Assembly: GCA_018296165.2 (NCBI GenBank)
Contig: JACKQL020000043.1
Coordinates: 408,798 to 472,797, forward strand
DNA from: Termitomyces sp. T153
Taxonomy: Eukaryota; Basidiomycota; Agaricomycetes; Agaricales; Lyophyllaceae
Length of the DNA: 64,000 nucleotides
Reading direction: 5' to 3'
Shown here: positions 20,808 to 30,560 of the stretch, piece by piece
Layout of the letters: every line of letters begins with the position of its first letter
Position numbering within the stretch: position 1 is the stretch's first letter
The notes under the pieces: generated by a model
Databases searched by the model: none
Told to the model about the DNA's origin: nothing
What the model saw: only the letters and a program-made list of their open reading frames with translations
Position numbers and translations under genes: made by a program

Positions 20808-23409
20808 TTTGACGGCTGTTTCTCTTAGATTTGCCGCGTGGAAAGGTAGGGATAGTGCGCCGGAGACCAGTATTGGGGTCCGTAATTGTTATAGTTGTTT
20901 CGATGTCGCTAATGGTATTAACCGTACTTCGGGTTAATACGTCGAATGGGCGACCGAGTAGGATGTCGTAGGCGGGAGACCGTAAAACGTGAATTTGAAG
21001 ATAGACCGTCACATCGCCAATCGTGCATGGTACGTTTCTAGCTAGTCCCAGTGATCGATCCGTGGTACCGTTGGCGCTCTGCATGTTTAGCACGATGTTG
21101 GGGTCATAGGATAAGCCAATGTCGCTAGCGATTTCGGCGGACATCGAAATAATCTGAGAACCGCTGTCGTGAATGCATTCGACTTCCTCTTTATTGTCGA
21201 TCAACATCATGACGGTACGAAGTGACTGAGATTCCTTAGCGACAGTGAGTACCACAGGCTCTTCTCCGGGGGATAGCGCATCAATATAGGCCTCGACAGG
21301 GTCGACTGAAGCGAGTGGTGCCTTGTCCGGGGTAAGTCCTTTAGCGGTATCAGCGTTTGACCCAAGCGAAAACTGAGGTTCTTCGATAGCGAACGTCGGC
21401 AAAATTTCTTCAAAAATGTCGCTGGAGTCCTGAACTGTATTAACGCTAGCGCCAACCGATCGTTTGGGCGTAACCGCTGTCCTAAACTGATTCCTGATGT
21501 CCTGGGATACAGAACAAAGTTCGCCAACCGATATCGTAACCTGGGTGCGTAAGACTCGTTCGAAAACCGCTTTGGATTGCTCGATGTCGTAGATGGGTGG
21601 CATCGTTCGATATGCGCCGTCGTTAGCTTTGTCGGGAGCAGCGAAATTCCGGTTAGCGGGTGGGGCGTAGCGACTAGGGAGGCCAGAAAATGGATGAATA
21701 GGAGGCTGAGCCACCGGTTCCTTAGCGGCAGACGGTTGTTCCTTAGCGACGGTGCGTTCAGGTGCTTTGCCTTTGTCAGCAGGCTTAGTGGCAGGAACTG
21801 GGGCTGAATCAGAAGGGGTGGAAGTTGCCGGAGGGTCACTGGTCGAGGGCGTTGCCTTTGAAGCATCACTTGCTGGTCGGTAAGTCGCTCGGGGGACTTG
21901 TACGCCGTCGAATTTTTCGCCGTTTCGCCGGAGTGCAAATAGCTCGCGTTCCAAAGCCTCGATCCGTTCTTCCTTGCTTAGCACTCGGCCTGTGGCGACG
22001 TCCTGTTGCATTACCTCGTGTATTAGCGACTGCTGCATTGCCGCCTGCTCTGGGTCTGGGTTAGCGTTGGAAGAAAGTCTGCCTGTAACGATTTGTCCTG
22101 GATTAAGCCGGTGCCATTCCTCGATGCGTTCAATGTATAGTCGCTTGCCGGAATAGTTGGGAATCATGGCGCCAGACGGTAAAATGATCTTGCCTTCAGC
22201 GTTACGACGGATCTTACCCTGTCTGATCATTTGCTCCAGCTTAATACAAGTGCCTCGGACCATAGTGTGACCTATTTCCCCGCAGAAGTGGCAAGTGTTG
22301 TTAGCGAACTGTTGGCGAGGTTGGGCGTTACCGCTGGTTAGCAGGGCTTCCAAACGTTCCAAGGCGCTGACGATTGCGGTAGTGGTCGCTAATTCCAATG
22401 CTTCTTGCTTAGGTGCCGGCGAAGGGACGGTCGGCGGGTTAGCGATGGGCGATGACGAATGGATGCCGGTGGTGCCATTGCTGGTCTTAGCCGTAGAAGT
22501 GTCCGTTCCTTTTAGAACCCACTTAGCGCCTTCGAAGACTTGGTCAACATCGTAAGGGTCCTCAGGATGGTGATCGGGAAGGGTGATTTCGAGGCGGCGG
22601 ACGACTTTAGACCATAGCGATGTGGGGATACCTTGTTGGAACAAGCGACGTTCCTCGTTACGATAGAGCTTGCCGTTAGCGAGTAACCATCTAGCAATAC
22701 GTTGGAAGTCCCGGTAGTAGTCAGAGAACCTGCCCAAAGTCGCTAAGCCGCTGTTGAAAGACTGGTTCACTAGTCGTTCCAGATCGCCAAGATTATAACG
22801 AGCACTAGCGTCAGCGCCAGGGTACAACCTAAGCACTGCCGCTTTCCATTCCTGGTAATTGTAGGGTCGAGGAGCATCGTTGTCGACCATAATATTGTCG
22901 CCAAATTCAGGTAAGCCAAGCCAAGTCTCCGCCGTGTCATAGGAAACATATCGAGACGCGTATTCTTTCTTTTGTGTGTCGTCAGTGATACCGCAATCAG
23001 CGAAGAGATATTCCAGTTCTTTGAAGTATTGGGGGAGTTCCCTAGGGCGACTCTCATCCCACTTAGGTGCCGTAGTGTCATTGCGAGGCGGCATTCTAGC
23101 GCGCCGAGCAACGGGGTCGTTGTTCATGTTAACGGTTGTCGGATTTAGCGGAGGACGGGGGATAGTTGGTGATACGGGAATAGAGTGGGCTTCGGGGAAG
23201 AATATAGAGTCGGTTGGGGTTAACGGTGAAAGCGGCGCGTCGAGAAAACTTTCAATGAGAGCGCCTGGGAAGTCGGCAAGGATTTCGCTAACGTCGCGAA
23301 GGTTTTTAGCGGTTTCGAGTTCGTCGGCAAGGGGTCGAGGACGGGCTGCTGGCGAAGAATGCCGAGGGGTCGAAATGGAAGACCGGGGTGGTTCAAAAGG
23401 GTTTTTCAA
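20755..23409 (-). CDS. gag: Element C Gag with C-terminal protease
   Basis: Open frame of 884 codons from 23409, but that first codon is TTG. Going upstream, a TAG closes the frame without an ATG. The first ATG is at 23127, giving about 790 aa, so the start is uncertain. Capsid-like helical region at residues about 100-300. Zinc knuckle variant C-x2-C-x4-H-x6-C near residue 370 (about 22250-22300). A Pro/Ser/Thr/Ala-rich linker follows. A retropepsin domain lies near the end, with catalytic HDSGS (about 21160-21175) and YDILLGRPF. Stop at 20755-20757 inside the pol overlap. Confidence 0.9.
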   Translation of the reverse strand: MKNPFEPPRSSISTPRHSSPAARPRPLADELETAKNLRDVSEILADFPGALIESFLDAPLSPLTPTDSIFFPEAHSIPVSPTIPRPPLNPTTVNMNNDPVARRARMPPRNDTTAPKWDESRPRELPQYFKELEYLFADCGITDDTQKKEYASRYVSYDTAETWLGLPEFGDNIMVDNDAPRPYNYQEWKAAVLRLYPGADASARYNLGDLERLVNQSFNSGLATLGRFSDYYRDFQRIARWLLANGKLYRNEERRLFQQGIPTSLWSKVVRRLEITLPDHHPEDPYDVDQVFEGAKWVLKGTDTSTAKTSNGTTGIHSSSPIANPPTVPSPAPKQEALELATTTAIVSALERLEALLTSGNAQPRQQFANNTCHFCGEIGHTMVRGTCIKLEQMIRQGKIRRNAEGKIILPSGAMIPNYSGKRLYIERIEEWHRLNPGQIVTGRLSSNANPDPEQAAMQQSLIHEVMQQDVATGRVLSKEERIEALERELFALRRNGEKFDGVQVPRATYRPASDASKATPSTSDPPATSTPSDSAPVPATKPADKGKAPERTVAKEQPSAAKEPVAQPPIHPFSGLPSRYAPPANRNFAAPDKANDGAYRTMPPIYDIEQSKAVFERVLRTQVTISVGELCSVSQDIRNQFRTAVTPKRSVGASVNTVQDSSDIFEEILPTFAIEEPQFSLGSNADTAKGLTPDKAPLASVDPVEAYIDALSPGEEPVVLTVAKESQSLRTVMMLIDNKEEVECIHDSGSQIISMSAEIASDIGLSYDPNIVLNMQSANGTTDRSLGLARNVPCTIGDVTVYLQIHVLRSPAYDILLGRPFDVLTRSTVNTISDIETTITITDPNTGLRRTIPTFPRGKSKRNSRQNVRFETEAPRCFHRPRQ

Positions 23410-23462
23410 GCGACGTTTCGCGTGAGCTCTTGTTTCTGGCGGAATGGTTAACTTCTAAACAG

Positions 23463-23480
23463 CCCTCGCGGTGGGCTCCA
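23463..23480 (-). promoter_or_regulatory. Candidate tRNA-type primer-binding site of element C
   Basis: Three bases after the 5' LTR the sense strand reads TGGAGCCCACCGCGAGGG, which would pair with a tRNA ending in CCA. I could not assign the tRNA. Element C therefore appears to prime differently from A and B. Confidence 0.5.
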
Positions 23481-23483
23481 AAA

Positions 23484-24532
23484 TGATGTGCTCCTATGCC
23501 GCCTAGTGCCGTGCAGGAAACCTAACACTTGTCACTAGATAGGATAGCTGGCAGTAGGAAGTTAATAATTGAGGGCGAGTCAGTAACCGTCCCAGAGAAC
23601 TAGAGCGAAAGTGGTGGCAAGGAGGTGAAGTCGAAAAGAATCGCTACTGCTAACGATAGTCGCAGCGAAACTGAAACGGGGGCGGGGCGAATAAAGGAGG
23701 GAGATGGCGGTAAGAGTAAAACTAAGATCGACGGACAAACGTAAACTTATCGCTAGCCGCAATTGCTAGCGTCACTAAATTGAAATAACGCTAATAGGCA
23801 CCCGTAATCGGTACCACACTAAGTCGAGGTCGAGGTTGAAGAGGTTTGTTGCGAACCCAAAGTCGAAGACGAGATAAGGGAAAGGGGTGAGGCGAATGGA
23901 ATCTTTAAGCTAGTAGCTTATAGATGGAGGAGTAATACGATGGTGATGTGTTGATGAAATTCGATGGTCGGGTGTCTATATACAGGCAGTATTTATACAC
24001 TCTCGAAGTATAGTAAGGGAAGGTAAGCAATTAAGCGCCACTAGCGGCGGCGTCTGCCACTGTGTTTAGGTTGCGTGCCAGGCGTCAGTCCGTAACTAAG
24101 TAAAAGGTCATAAGGGAGGCCTTGGCGACGACTAATTGCTAATAAGAACCAAAAAGAGAACGAGTCCGATGTCAATACCTGAAGTAAGAACACCGTTCAG
24201 GGATGTTGGTAAGCTCGACAAGTGGAATGATAGTAAAAAGGTACGCGTCTGGTAATATGTCCATATATAGTCAAGGAACGCCGTTTTGTCGCCAGGATCG
24301 CTAAGGTCGCTAATAATCGTCGCCAAGAGGGTCTAGGCCTTGATGGTCTAGGCCCACGTTCCAGGCTTCGCGTGATGTTCCCCGTGATCAATAAGTCTCG
24401 TGGTCACTAGAGTCTTGTGCTTCGGTCCCATCTTAGGGCTAAGTCCCGTGCGCTGAGTGTTGTGACTTGTGTCAAATTCGAAGTAGTCAGCTGCCGCCGA
24501 AAAAGGTGCTCAGCGATAACTGGGGCTCATCA
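23484..24532 (-). repeat. Element C 5' LTR (1049 bp)
   Basis: Pairs with 13373-14421. The differences I see are single transitions, for example near 23737, 24112, 24131, 24191 and 24403. Confidence 0.96.
23990..23997 (-). promoter_or_regulatory. TATA box of element C 5' LTR
   Basis: Sense TATAAATA, also present at 13879-13886 in the 3' LTR. No transcript start could be fixed. Confidence 0.5.
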
Positions 24533-24536
24533 GCGG
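24533..24536. repeat. Target-site duplication of element C, right copy
   Basis: GCGG, matching 13369-13372. Confidence 0.7.
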
Positions 24537-25711
24537 GGTGCCCCAGGGCCCATGGGCTGTTGCGGGGGAACTGGGGCGTTGGGATGGGGCGGAGGGGCAT
24601 TGATACAAGGGGCGTGGAGATTGAAGTGGGGGGGGTTGGTCTTGTTGAGGCCCGTTGCATGGGGCGTGTTTGTCGGCGGGGTTGCCCGGCTTGTCGATAT
24701 AGGAGAGGGTCCGGTTGTCATCATCAACGCGTAGGGGCGGTCATTGGGAACGGAGTTCGGGGGCAACAGGTTGGTCCCAGGTTTGGAAGGCGCTGGGCAC
24801 AGAGCTGGCCCAGGGCTGGGCAGAGAGAGCCAAGGTGTGGGTGGCGGGTTGGTTGAACAACCCCCCCGCAGGGTTGAGGTTCCTCAAGATGCTGGAGGCT
24901 GCGTTGAGTTCTTCCTGCTGGCAGGAAAGGGAAGATGGGGCTCCATTTTGTGTTCTGACGGGTTCCTCGCATTGCACATGGAAGGAGCGGGCAGGATCCA
25001 GAGGGTCTTCGAAGGGGCGGGGGTTCGGGCTAGTATGGATTTCTTTGACCAAGGTGCGGAGCTCGTTCCGTAAGTTATCGTTGATGCCCAGGGTGCCTTG
25101 CATATTCTCTGGGAGGTTCCCTTGCAGGTAGCGTTTGTGGAAGTTGAGGAGTCGATCCACCCAGACCTCCGGAGTTGCGGAGGCGTTGGGGTAGCCTAGG
25201 TTGGTGAGGAGGGTGCAGGTATGCCTTGCAAATTCTGCAGGGGACAGGCGGAGGAAGCGGAGGACTTCGTCACATTGTTGGGTGTAGGCTTCGACCCTTT
25301 GCTGCCTAGGAGAAGGAGGAGTTTGAGTGGCGAACGGTGGGTGGGGGGGGGGGAATAATTATCCATGGGTTCCGGAGGGACTGGGGCTGCAGCGGGGATT
25401 GGATACGCATAGTAATGGGTGGGGGGAAGGTAGGCGGGGTTGGGGGGTGCTGCGGAGTATCCTCCGGGGTTGATACGGGGGTTATTGCCATTGGCGTGGA
25501 ATGCGGGAGGGCAGCGCCAGCCTGGGGGTATTTCCTGGCTGATGGAGGGGGCGTAGAACGCCTGGTTGGGGTCAGGGGTCCAGTGATGGGGCACATGCTG
25601 GTCCACAAAGGGACCTGGGTAGAATGGGGCATAGGGATTTTTCAGTAGGGGTCGGCCATAGGCATCGGTTGGGTAACTGATGGGGTTGTATGCGGGGTTA
25701 AATGCAGACAT
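24533..25711 (-). pseudogene. gag: Element B gag, N-terminal portion (before element C insertion)
   Basis: Starts at the ATG complement at 25711, 20 nt from the primer-binding site. The first 120 residues are rich in Pro, Tyr and Asn. A frame change occurs in the C run near 25340, after which about 140 residues of alpha-helical gag-like sequence continue in another frame (about 25300-24741). It is cut at 24532/24533 by element C and resumes at 13372. Confidence 0.75.
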
Positions 25712-25730
25712 CGAGAATGGGGTAAGGGGG

Positions 25731-25743
25731 AGTCTTGATATTA
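25731..25743 (-). promoter_or_regulatory. Self-priming primer-binding site of element B
   Basis: Directly adjacent to the 5' LTR. The sense strand reads TAATATCAAGACT, the exact 13-nt complement of the inferred first bases of the element's own RNA (AGTCTTGATATTA, complement of 26296-26308). No tRNA-type TGG start is present. This is the arrangement known for Tf1/sushi elements, in which the RNA 5' end folds back to prime reverse transcription. Confidence 0.75.
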
Positions 25744-26741
25744 TGTCAGGTTCTGCTGATGACGGGGGCTCAGTACACTGGCGAGTCCTTACTAGGCAGA
25801 CGCAATGTCCTGCGCTTATAACCAGGCGTCCGGAGTTGGAGCGGAGGTGGGGAAAGCTTGCGAGGGGGTCCCTAGGAAAAGTGGCCCGAGCAAGTCCTGA
25901 ATGGTCCAGAGGAGTCTAAGACCAAAGGTACTGGTTGTTGGCCCAGGGCGGGTGTCAGGGCTAGTTCATGGGCGCACAAATAGATTGTGGGGTAAGCGGA
26001 GGCTTCTCGGGTGATGGGGGTGGGGTCAGAGCTGGATAGGGGATTACCAGGGCTTGATGGGTCCCGGGGCTGAGTAGGGAGCGAGGGTTGGAGTTGTTGT
26101 AAGAATGTTTGGGTTGTGGCGCGTGTGCAGAGTTTGTACTGAGGTAGGGAGCAAGAGGAACTTAGAAGAACAAAGGAAATATGTACAGTCGAGACGAGAT
26201 GGAGATGAGACGAGACTGAGGAAAAAGATAGATTTGAAACTTAAAAACAGAAACAGAGATGAGACGAGAGACGAAACATAGGAAACCAGTAAATGTAATA
26301 TCAAGACTAAAGTTCGAGGAGTTATTCTACGACTTATATACTGACTACTGGGTACCTCGGAGGGCGGCGGATATGGTGGCGGGAGTTGACGGAGCTGTGC
26401 GGAGTCGATGGGTGTTGGGTACAATCCAAGGTTGGGCTGCGGCAGTATTCTGATGGGATCAGTTGGGGGCGCGGCCGCTCCGGGGACGTCGTGATACTCC
26501 AGGACGGGTCGGGTAAACTAGGGTAGGGGGTTGGGAACGTATGACGTGGCCAGGAACGGTGGGGGAAGGTTTCAGGGGGAGTGTTGATGGCTACGGAGAG
26601 GGTGTTGGAGTTGCTGTCGGGGTTTGCCGGAGAAGCGTCAGAGTTATCCAGTGTGGGCGTGAAAGTGTGGGCGGGGTTCAGGGGAGTTAGATGGGAAATC
26701 GGGAGGGGTTGGGAGCAGTGTCTAGGGAGCGGGTCGTGACA
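25744..26741 (-). repeat. Element B 5' LTR (998 bp)
   Basis: Pairs with 4471-5468. Followed directly by the second copy of the target duplication ACAGG. By eye about 38-40 substitutions separate the two LTRs, nearly all C/T or G/A and many at CpG. Confidence 0.95.
26334..26340 (-). promoter_or_regulatory. TATA box of element B 5' LTR
   Basis: Sense TATATAA, 32 nt upstream of the inferred start of R at 26308. The same spacing holds in the 3' LTR (5061-5067 to 5035) and in element A. Confidence 0.65.
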
Positions 26742-26746
26742 ACAGG
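26742..26746. repeat. Target-site duplication of element B, right copy
   Basis: ACAGG, matching 4466-4470. Confidence 0.93.
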
Positions 26747-26916
26747 ACCTATTCAAGCACCCCGGCCATGACAAGCAAGAGACAATACTTACAACTATGG
26801 TACATTGCCTGCACCCACCTATGGTCTTGCCAACCCTCAGAGTCCTCCGAGGAAGAAGTCAAGGTATGTGCCAATGAGGAGGGGGACGCTGCTGGAGAAT
26901 ATGCAGAAGACAACAT
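26742..26916 (-). pseudogene. Element A antisense gene, 5' portion of exon 1
   Basis: Continuation of the gene at 2949-4470 on the far side of element B. The start codon complement is at 26914-26916, at the same place as the start in B (5681). The reading frame then aligns for about 55 codons to the junction. A TAG at 26749-26751 and a small indel show decay. Between 26917 and 27125 lies the leader shared with B and the polypurine tract. Confidence 0.7.
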
Positions 26917-27095
26917 TGGAAAAGTTTGGGAACCCCAGAGTATGTCTGATCCTTTTCAATGACTAGGAAAGAACCCCCTGAGCAGCGGCCATGCTTTGAC
27001 TTCATTCCCCACACCACTGCCACTACTGCAGTCTGATCAATATTGCTCGACTTTGATTCCCATGCCCCACCAATTCCTGAACTGTACCCCGTGTC

Positions 27096-27108
27096 TTGAG
27101 GGTCTCAA
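27096..27108. other. Hairpin next to element A polypurine tract
   Basis: TTGAG-GGT-CTCAA, 17 nt from the LTR start at 27126. It is the counterpart of the hairpin at 5486-5498 in B, with the second base pair changed from C-G to T-A. Confidence 0.55.
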
Positions 27109-27125
27109 TGCTGAAGGGGGGGTGA

Positions 27126-28071
27126 TGTCATGACCCACTCCCTAGACCCAGACACCGCCCCCAACCCCCCCAATGCTCCGCCAAACTCCCCAACCCTCAC
27201 CCACCCTCCATGCCCACTTCGGGCAACTCCAACACTTCCTCAGCAGACCCCGATGGCTCCTTGATCAACTCCGACACCTTCTCCACAGCAGTTGATGCAC
27301 CTTCTGAATTCCCCTGGACTCCCAAGGCTTTCCCCAACCCCAGAATGATCTGCTTCCCAACTGATCCTATCAGAATGTCACTGCGGCCCGTTCCAAGATT
27401 GCACCCGACAACTGTCAACTCCACGCAGTTCCGTCAAGCCCGCCACCATATCCTCTGCCCTCTGGAGCTGCCCAGTAGTAGGTATATAAGTCGTAGAGGA
27501 ACCCCTATTACTTTAGTCTTGATATTGCATTTACTGGTTTCCTATGTCTTGTCTTTTGTCTTGTCACTGTCTCTATTTTTAGTTTTGAATCTATCTCTGT
27601 TTTCTGTCTCGTCTCACCTCATCTCCGCCTAGTCTCGACTGTGTATAGTTCCTTTGTCTTCCTAAGTTCCTTTCATCTCCAACAACAGTATGAACTCTGC
27701 ATGCGTGCTACAACCCAAACATTCCTACGACAACCCCAGACCTCACTCCCACTCAGCCCAGGAACCCCTCATGTCTTGGTGATCTCCCATCAAACTCCAG
27801 CTCCGCCCCCATCAACTGTGAAGCCTCTGCTTACCCCGCATTCTAATTGTGCCCACGAACTTATTCCGGCACCCGTCCAGGTTTGACAACTAGTATACTT
27901 GGTCTTAGATGCCCCCGAGCCACTCCAGACTTGCTCGGACCACCCCCTAGCTCCCCCTCGCAAGTCCCTCTGCGCCAATACTGGATGCTTGGGTATAAGC
28001 GCAAGACATTGTGTCCACCTAGTAAGGACTTGCCAGTGTAGCTGGGCCCCCATCGTCAGTGGAACCTGACA
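27126..28071 (+). repeat. Element A 3' LTR (946 bp)
   Basis: Starts TGTCATGACC and ends AACCTGACA. It is preceded by a purine run (27111-27125). It aligns in reverse complement with both 998-bp LTRs of element B, including the TATA box and the self-priming sequence. Sequence after 28071 changes abruptly to Helitron helicase coding sequence. Confidence 0.88.
27483..27489 (+). promoter_or_regulatory. TATA box in element A LTR
   Basis: TATATAA lies 32 nt before AGTCTTGATATT (27515), which corresponds to the inferred transcript start and self-primer of element B. Confidence 0.6.
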
Positions 28072-29670
28072 AATAATAACAGCTCATAATGTTGATAAGT
28101 ATGCAATAAACACTATTGGAACCTTCCATTTTGCATTGGAAACTAATCAAAAACTCACAGATTTTTTTAGAGAAGACTCTGTGACCAACAAAAATGAAGA
28201 GAAAGATAAAAGACCTTTGAAAGGGAACAATTGAACATGTAAGTCTCAAGGAATGCCAATATCTCTATGAAAAGCTCTCTGGGATCAACCACCATCTTTG
28301 ACATCCAGTCATGTGGCTGGTAAACTGTCATTGTGTGTTGGAACACCTGTTATAATCAAGACCAATTTAGCAACAGAGTTATGTATAACTAATGGTCAGG
28401 AAGGTTACATGTATGGTTGAACATCTTGCATAGGTTCTGTAGGCCAACATATGTTAGACACTCTATTTGTGAAACTAAAGAACCCCCCTAATACAATTCA
28501 AATAGAAGGGTTGCCTGACAATATTGTGCCTGTCACTCACACAACCTGTCTGTAGAATGCTGTTTACCAAATGACCAGAAGATTAATATATCAAGAACTC
28601 AGGTCAAAGTTCTCATAAACTATGCAATTACAAATTATGCAAGTCAAAGTAAGACAAGGCAATTTAATCCCATAGATCTATTCAAATGTCAGACACATCA
28701 GGCATGCTACACTGCACTGTCACAAAGCACTACAGCATCTGGCATGCTCATAGTCAGAGGATCTGATAGAAGTGTGATTCAAGGTAAAGCAAGTGGGGCA
28801 TTGCATCAGGAGTTCAGGGATCTTGAAATACTTGACAAGATTACATGTTTAAGATATATAGGAAAATTACCTGTTAGTCTTCATGATGCTCCTAGAAGAT
28901 CCGATCTGATAGTATCATTCTGTAAGTGCAAAAATGATACCTACCATTGTCCTAACATTCATCCTACTTTCTGATGGTCCTCCAATAACCCATTCAACAA
29001 TGCAGAATACATAGATGTACCATGGCAAATAATAGATAAGAAACAATGGAACATTCATCAACAGGATAAACCATCTCAGAATAATTTTGTTACAGCCAAA
29101 GGTGCTAAACCATCTAATGACACATCAGTACAAAACTGAAAGCAGAAAACTGAAGATCATTCTTCAGTGTCAAACAAACATATATGTTTGAATGATTTTG
29201 CTTCATCTCACACTGGACTTGCAAATATACAATATCCCTTTGCTTGTGAATGGAGCTCAAACAGTTGTGCTTATGACTTGTTCATTTCTATACTATTCAA
29301 TGTGTGTAGAGAGGATGCAATACCATGGTCATGCAAGATGAATGAAACAAGTCCTTGACTGACCACCCAAATAGTAAAAGATTTTGTAAATATCAGTCCA
29401 GGTGATAACAAAGCATTGGAAGAATGCAGAGAATGGCTTTGCATTTGCCTAAGCTCTAAAAATCCAGTTACATTCCCTTTTAGTAAATACATGTCAGTGC
29501 ATGCATTGACAAATGAACTTTCAGTATGTAGACAAAATATACTTGATTCATACACTATATGCCCTGAACATCACAGGGAAAGCCATCACAGAGCACAGTC
29601 AAAATCATGTATGATAATATTGTTGACTGAAAGAGGTCACAGCATGGAAAGCCCTTCAAGCAAAACTTAG
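28072..29670 (+). pseudogene. Helitron PIF1-like helicase, C-terminal part with fused NSCAYD domain
   Basis: Begins at the edge of element A's LTR, so A interrupted it and the N-terminal helicase is off-window. Early segments (28080-28560) carry the PIF1 signature order: HFALETNQ-LTDFF, GKLSLCVGTPVIIK, ATELCITNGQEG, VLDTLFVKL-type text and GLPDNIVPV. Then TDYASQGKTRP-type sequence (here NYASQSKTRQFNP), QACYTALSQSTTASGMLI and GLRQEFRDLEILDKIT-type sequence. After about 29200 a distinct domain starts with PFACEW, N-S-C-A-Y-D and an FPF motif, resembling a cysteine-peptidase-like module found behind Agaricomycete helicases of this kind. TGA codons at about 28972, 29138 and 29356 interrupt one otherwise continuous frame. 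Family assignment comes from memory of motif order. Confidence 0.7.
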
Positions 29671-29724
29671 CATGGAAAGCCCTTCAAGCAAAACTTAGCA
29701 TGGAAAGCCCTTCAAGCAAAACTC
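29641..29724. repeat. Three tandem copies of a 28-bp unit
   Basis: Units at 29641-29668, 29669-29696 and 29697-29724, starting AGCATGGAAAGCCCTTC; the last base of unit 3 differs. Twenty-eight is not a multiple of three, so the expansion shifts the helicase frame. Confidence 0.9.
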
Positions 29725-29754
29725 GAGCATGCACTTGCCCCTTCTGAACAACTA

Positions 29755-30560
29755 TTGACAATCACTCTTGAGCAACTGGCCAAAATGTTTGAGAACCCCA
29801 AGGCTTCTTTGACACACTCTTTTATCCCTAAATTAGTTCTTGCCATTGCTCTGCATTTGGTTAATTGGTGGGAAAAGCTTACCAATAATCCTCATCTTTT
29901 GAAGACTTGGGAATTGCATCATGAGTATGTGAAGGAAAAAGTGGTGGATGGTCTTATTATGCTTGCACAGTCACATCCTCTTGAAGATCTGTTTCACAAG
30001 CTATGTGGATGTTGGTTATCCTCTATCATTATGTTGACTTCAAGAAACTATATGCCCCTTTTGACAAAGGATACAATCACAATGATGAACCAAAGGATTT
30101 TATGGGTGGTTGTTCACTTGTCAAGAAAGATCACATGAATGCAAAATGACCTGTTTGTACTGAGTCAGATTGGACACAGACCTTTGATGCATGGACAGAA
30201 GCAGTCTTGTTTTTCTATGCTCATTGTTGTGATGAACTGGCAAAATATAGGAGTTGTATTGTGGATTTTTGCCACAATATTCCAAATGGAGCTTCTTTTG
30301 CTATCTGTTTTGATGCAGATACACAAGATTGTTACTCACAAAATCCTTTCCACATGGACAATATTCAAGAGCTACACATTTCTTTCTTGTCTCAATTACT
30401 TAGCAGCTCAAATTCTGTGGCAGGTGCAAAACAGAGTGCAATATCTCATGCTGGACCTTGCAAGTGTTGTAAAAACTGGAATTTGGGTGGAATTTGGGTA
30501 TATGTTCAATTGATCCTTGCCTAGGGGGTTGTCAACAACATATCTACTGCAAATGCAATG
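29755..30560 (+). pseudogene. Decayed gag-like ORF with Cys/His knuckle
   Basis: Pieces lie in two frames: a helical stretch (29755-30015), then sequence reading KLYAPFDKGYNHNDEPKDF, then FDAWTEAVLFFYAHC, then Cys-rich CKCCKNWNLG and CQQHIYCKCNGTHKARD (30440-30580). The pattern of a WTEA-containing helical domain followed by a CCCH-like knuckle occurs in gag-like ORFs of Agaricomycete retroelements (recalled, not checked). Indels and stops make it inactive. It may belong to the helicase element or to a separate one. Confidence 0.45.

Larger units (their letters stand above)
13373..24532 (-). mobile_element. Element C: young, apparently complete Ty3/gypsy element inserted in B
   Basis: 11,160 bp with two 1049-bp LTRs (13373-14421 and 23484-24532), TG...CA ends and a 4-bp duplication GCGG (13369-13372 and 24533-24536). 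Minus-strand order: 5' LTR, candidate tRNA-type PBS, gag with protease (20755-23409), pol (17034-20807), then the antisense six-exon gene (14595-16602), polypurine tract and 3' LTR. All three reading frames are open. By eye I count about five LTR differences, all transitions, so insertion was recent compared with B and A. Confidence 0.95.
4471..26741 (-). mobile_element. Element B: Ty3/gypsy chromovirus inserted in A, itself interrupted by C
   Basis: Minus-strand element with two 998-bp LTRs (4471-5468 and 25744-26741) flanked by a perfect 5-bp duplication, ACAGG (4466-4470 and 26742-26746). Removing the nested element C leaves about 11.1 kb. Order along the element: 5' LTR (right), self-priming PBS, gag, two tandem protease domains, RT, RNase H, integrase, chromodomain, antisense zinc-cluster gene, polypurine tract, 3' LTR (left). 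The LTRs differ by roughly 4 percent by eye, almost all transitions. Gag, pol and the antisense gene each carry disabling changes. Confidence 0.95.
1..28071 (+). mobile_element. Element A: Ty3/gypsy chromovirus, 5' end off-window, interrupted by element B
   Basis: Plus-strand LTR retrotransposon. Visible parts are the pol remnant (2-2721), an antisense zinc-cluster gene (2949-4470 plus 26742-26916), a polypurine tract and the 3' LTR (27126-28071). The insertion of B at 4471-26741 splits the antisense gene. The sequences on the two sides of B align continuously with the equivalent part of B itself, which shows that 1-4470 and 26747-28071 were once one element. Many stop codons, mostly C-to-T changes, make it inactive. 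Flanking sequence at 28072 is a Helitron helicase remnant, so A is itself an insertion. Its own target duplication cannot be checked because the 5' LTR lies off the window. Confidence 0.9.
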
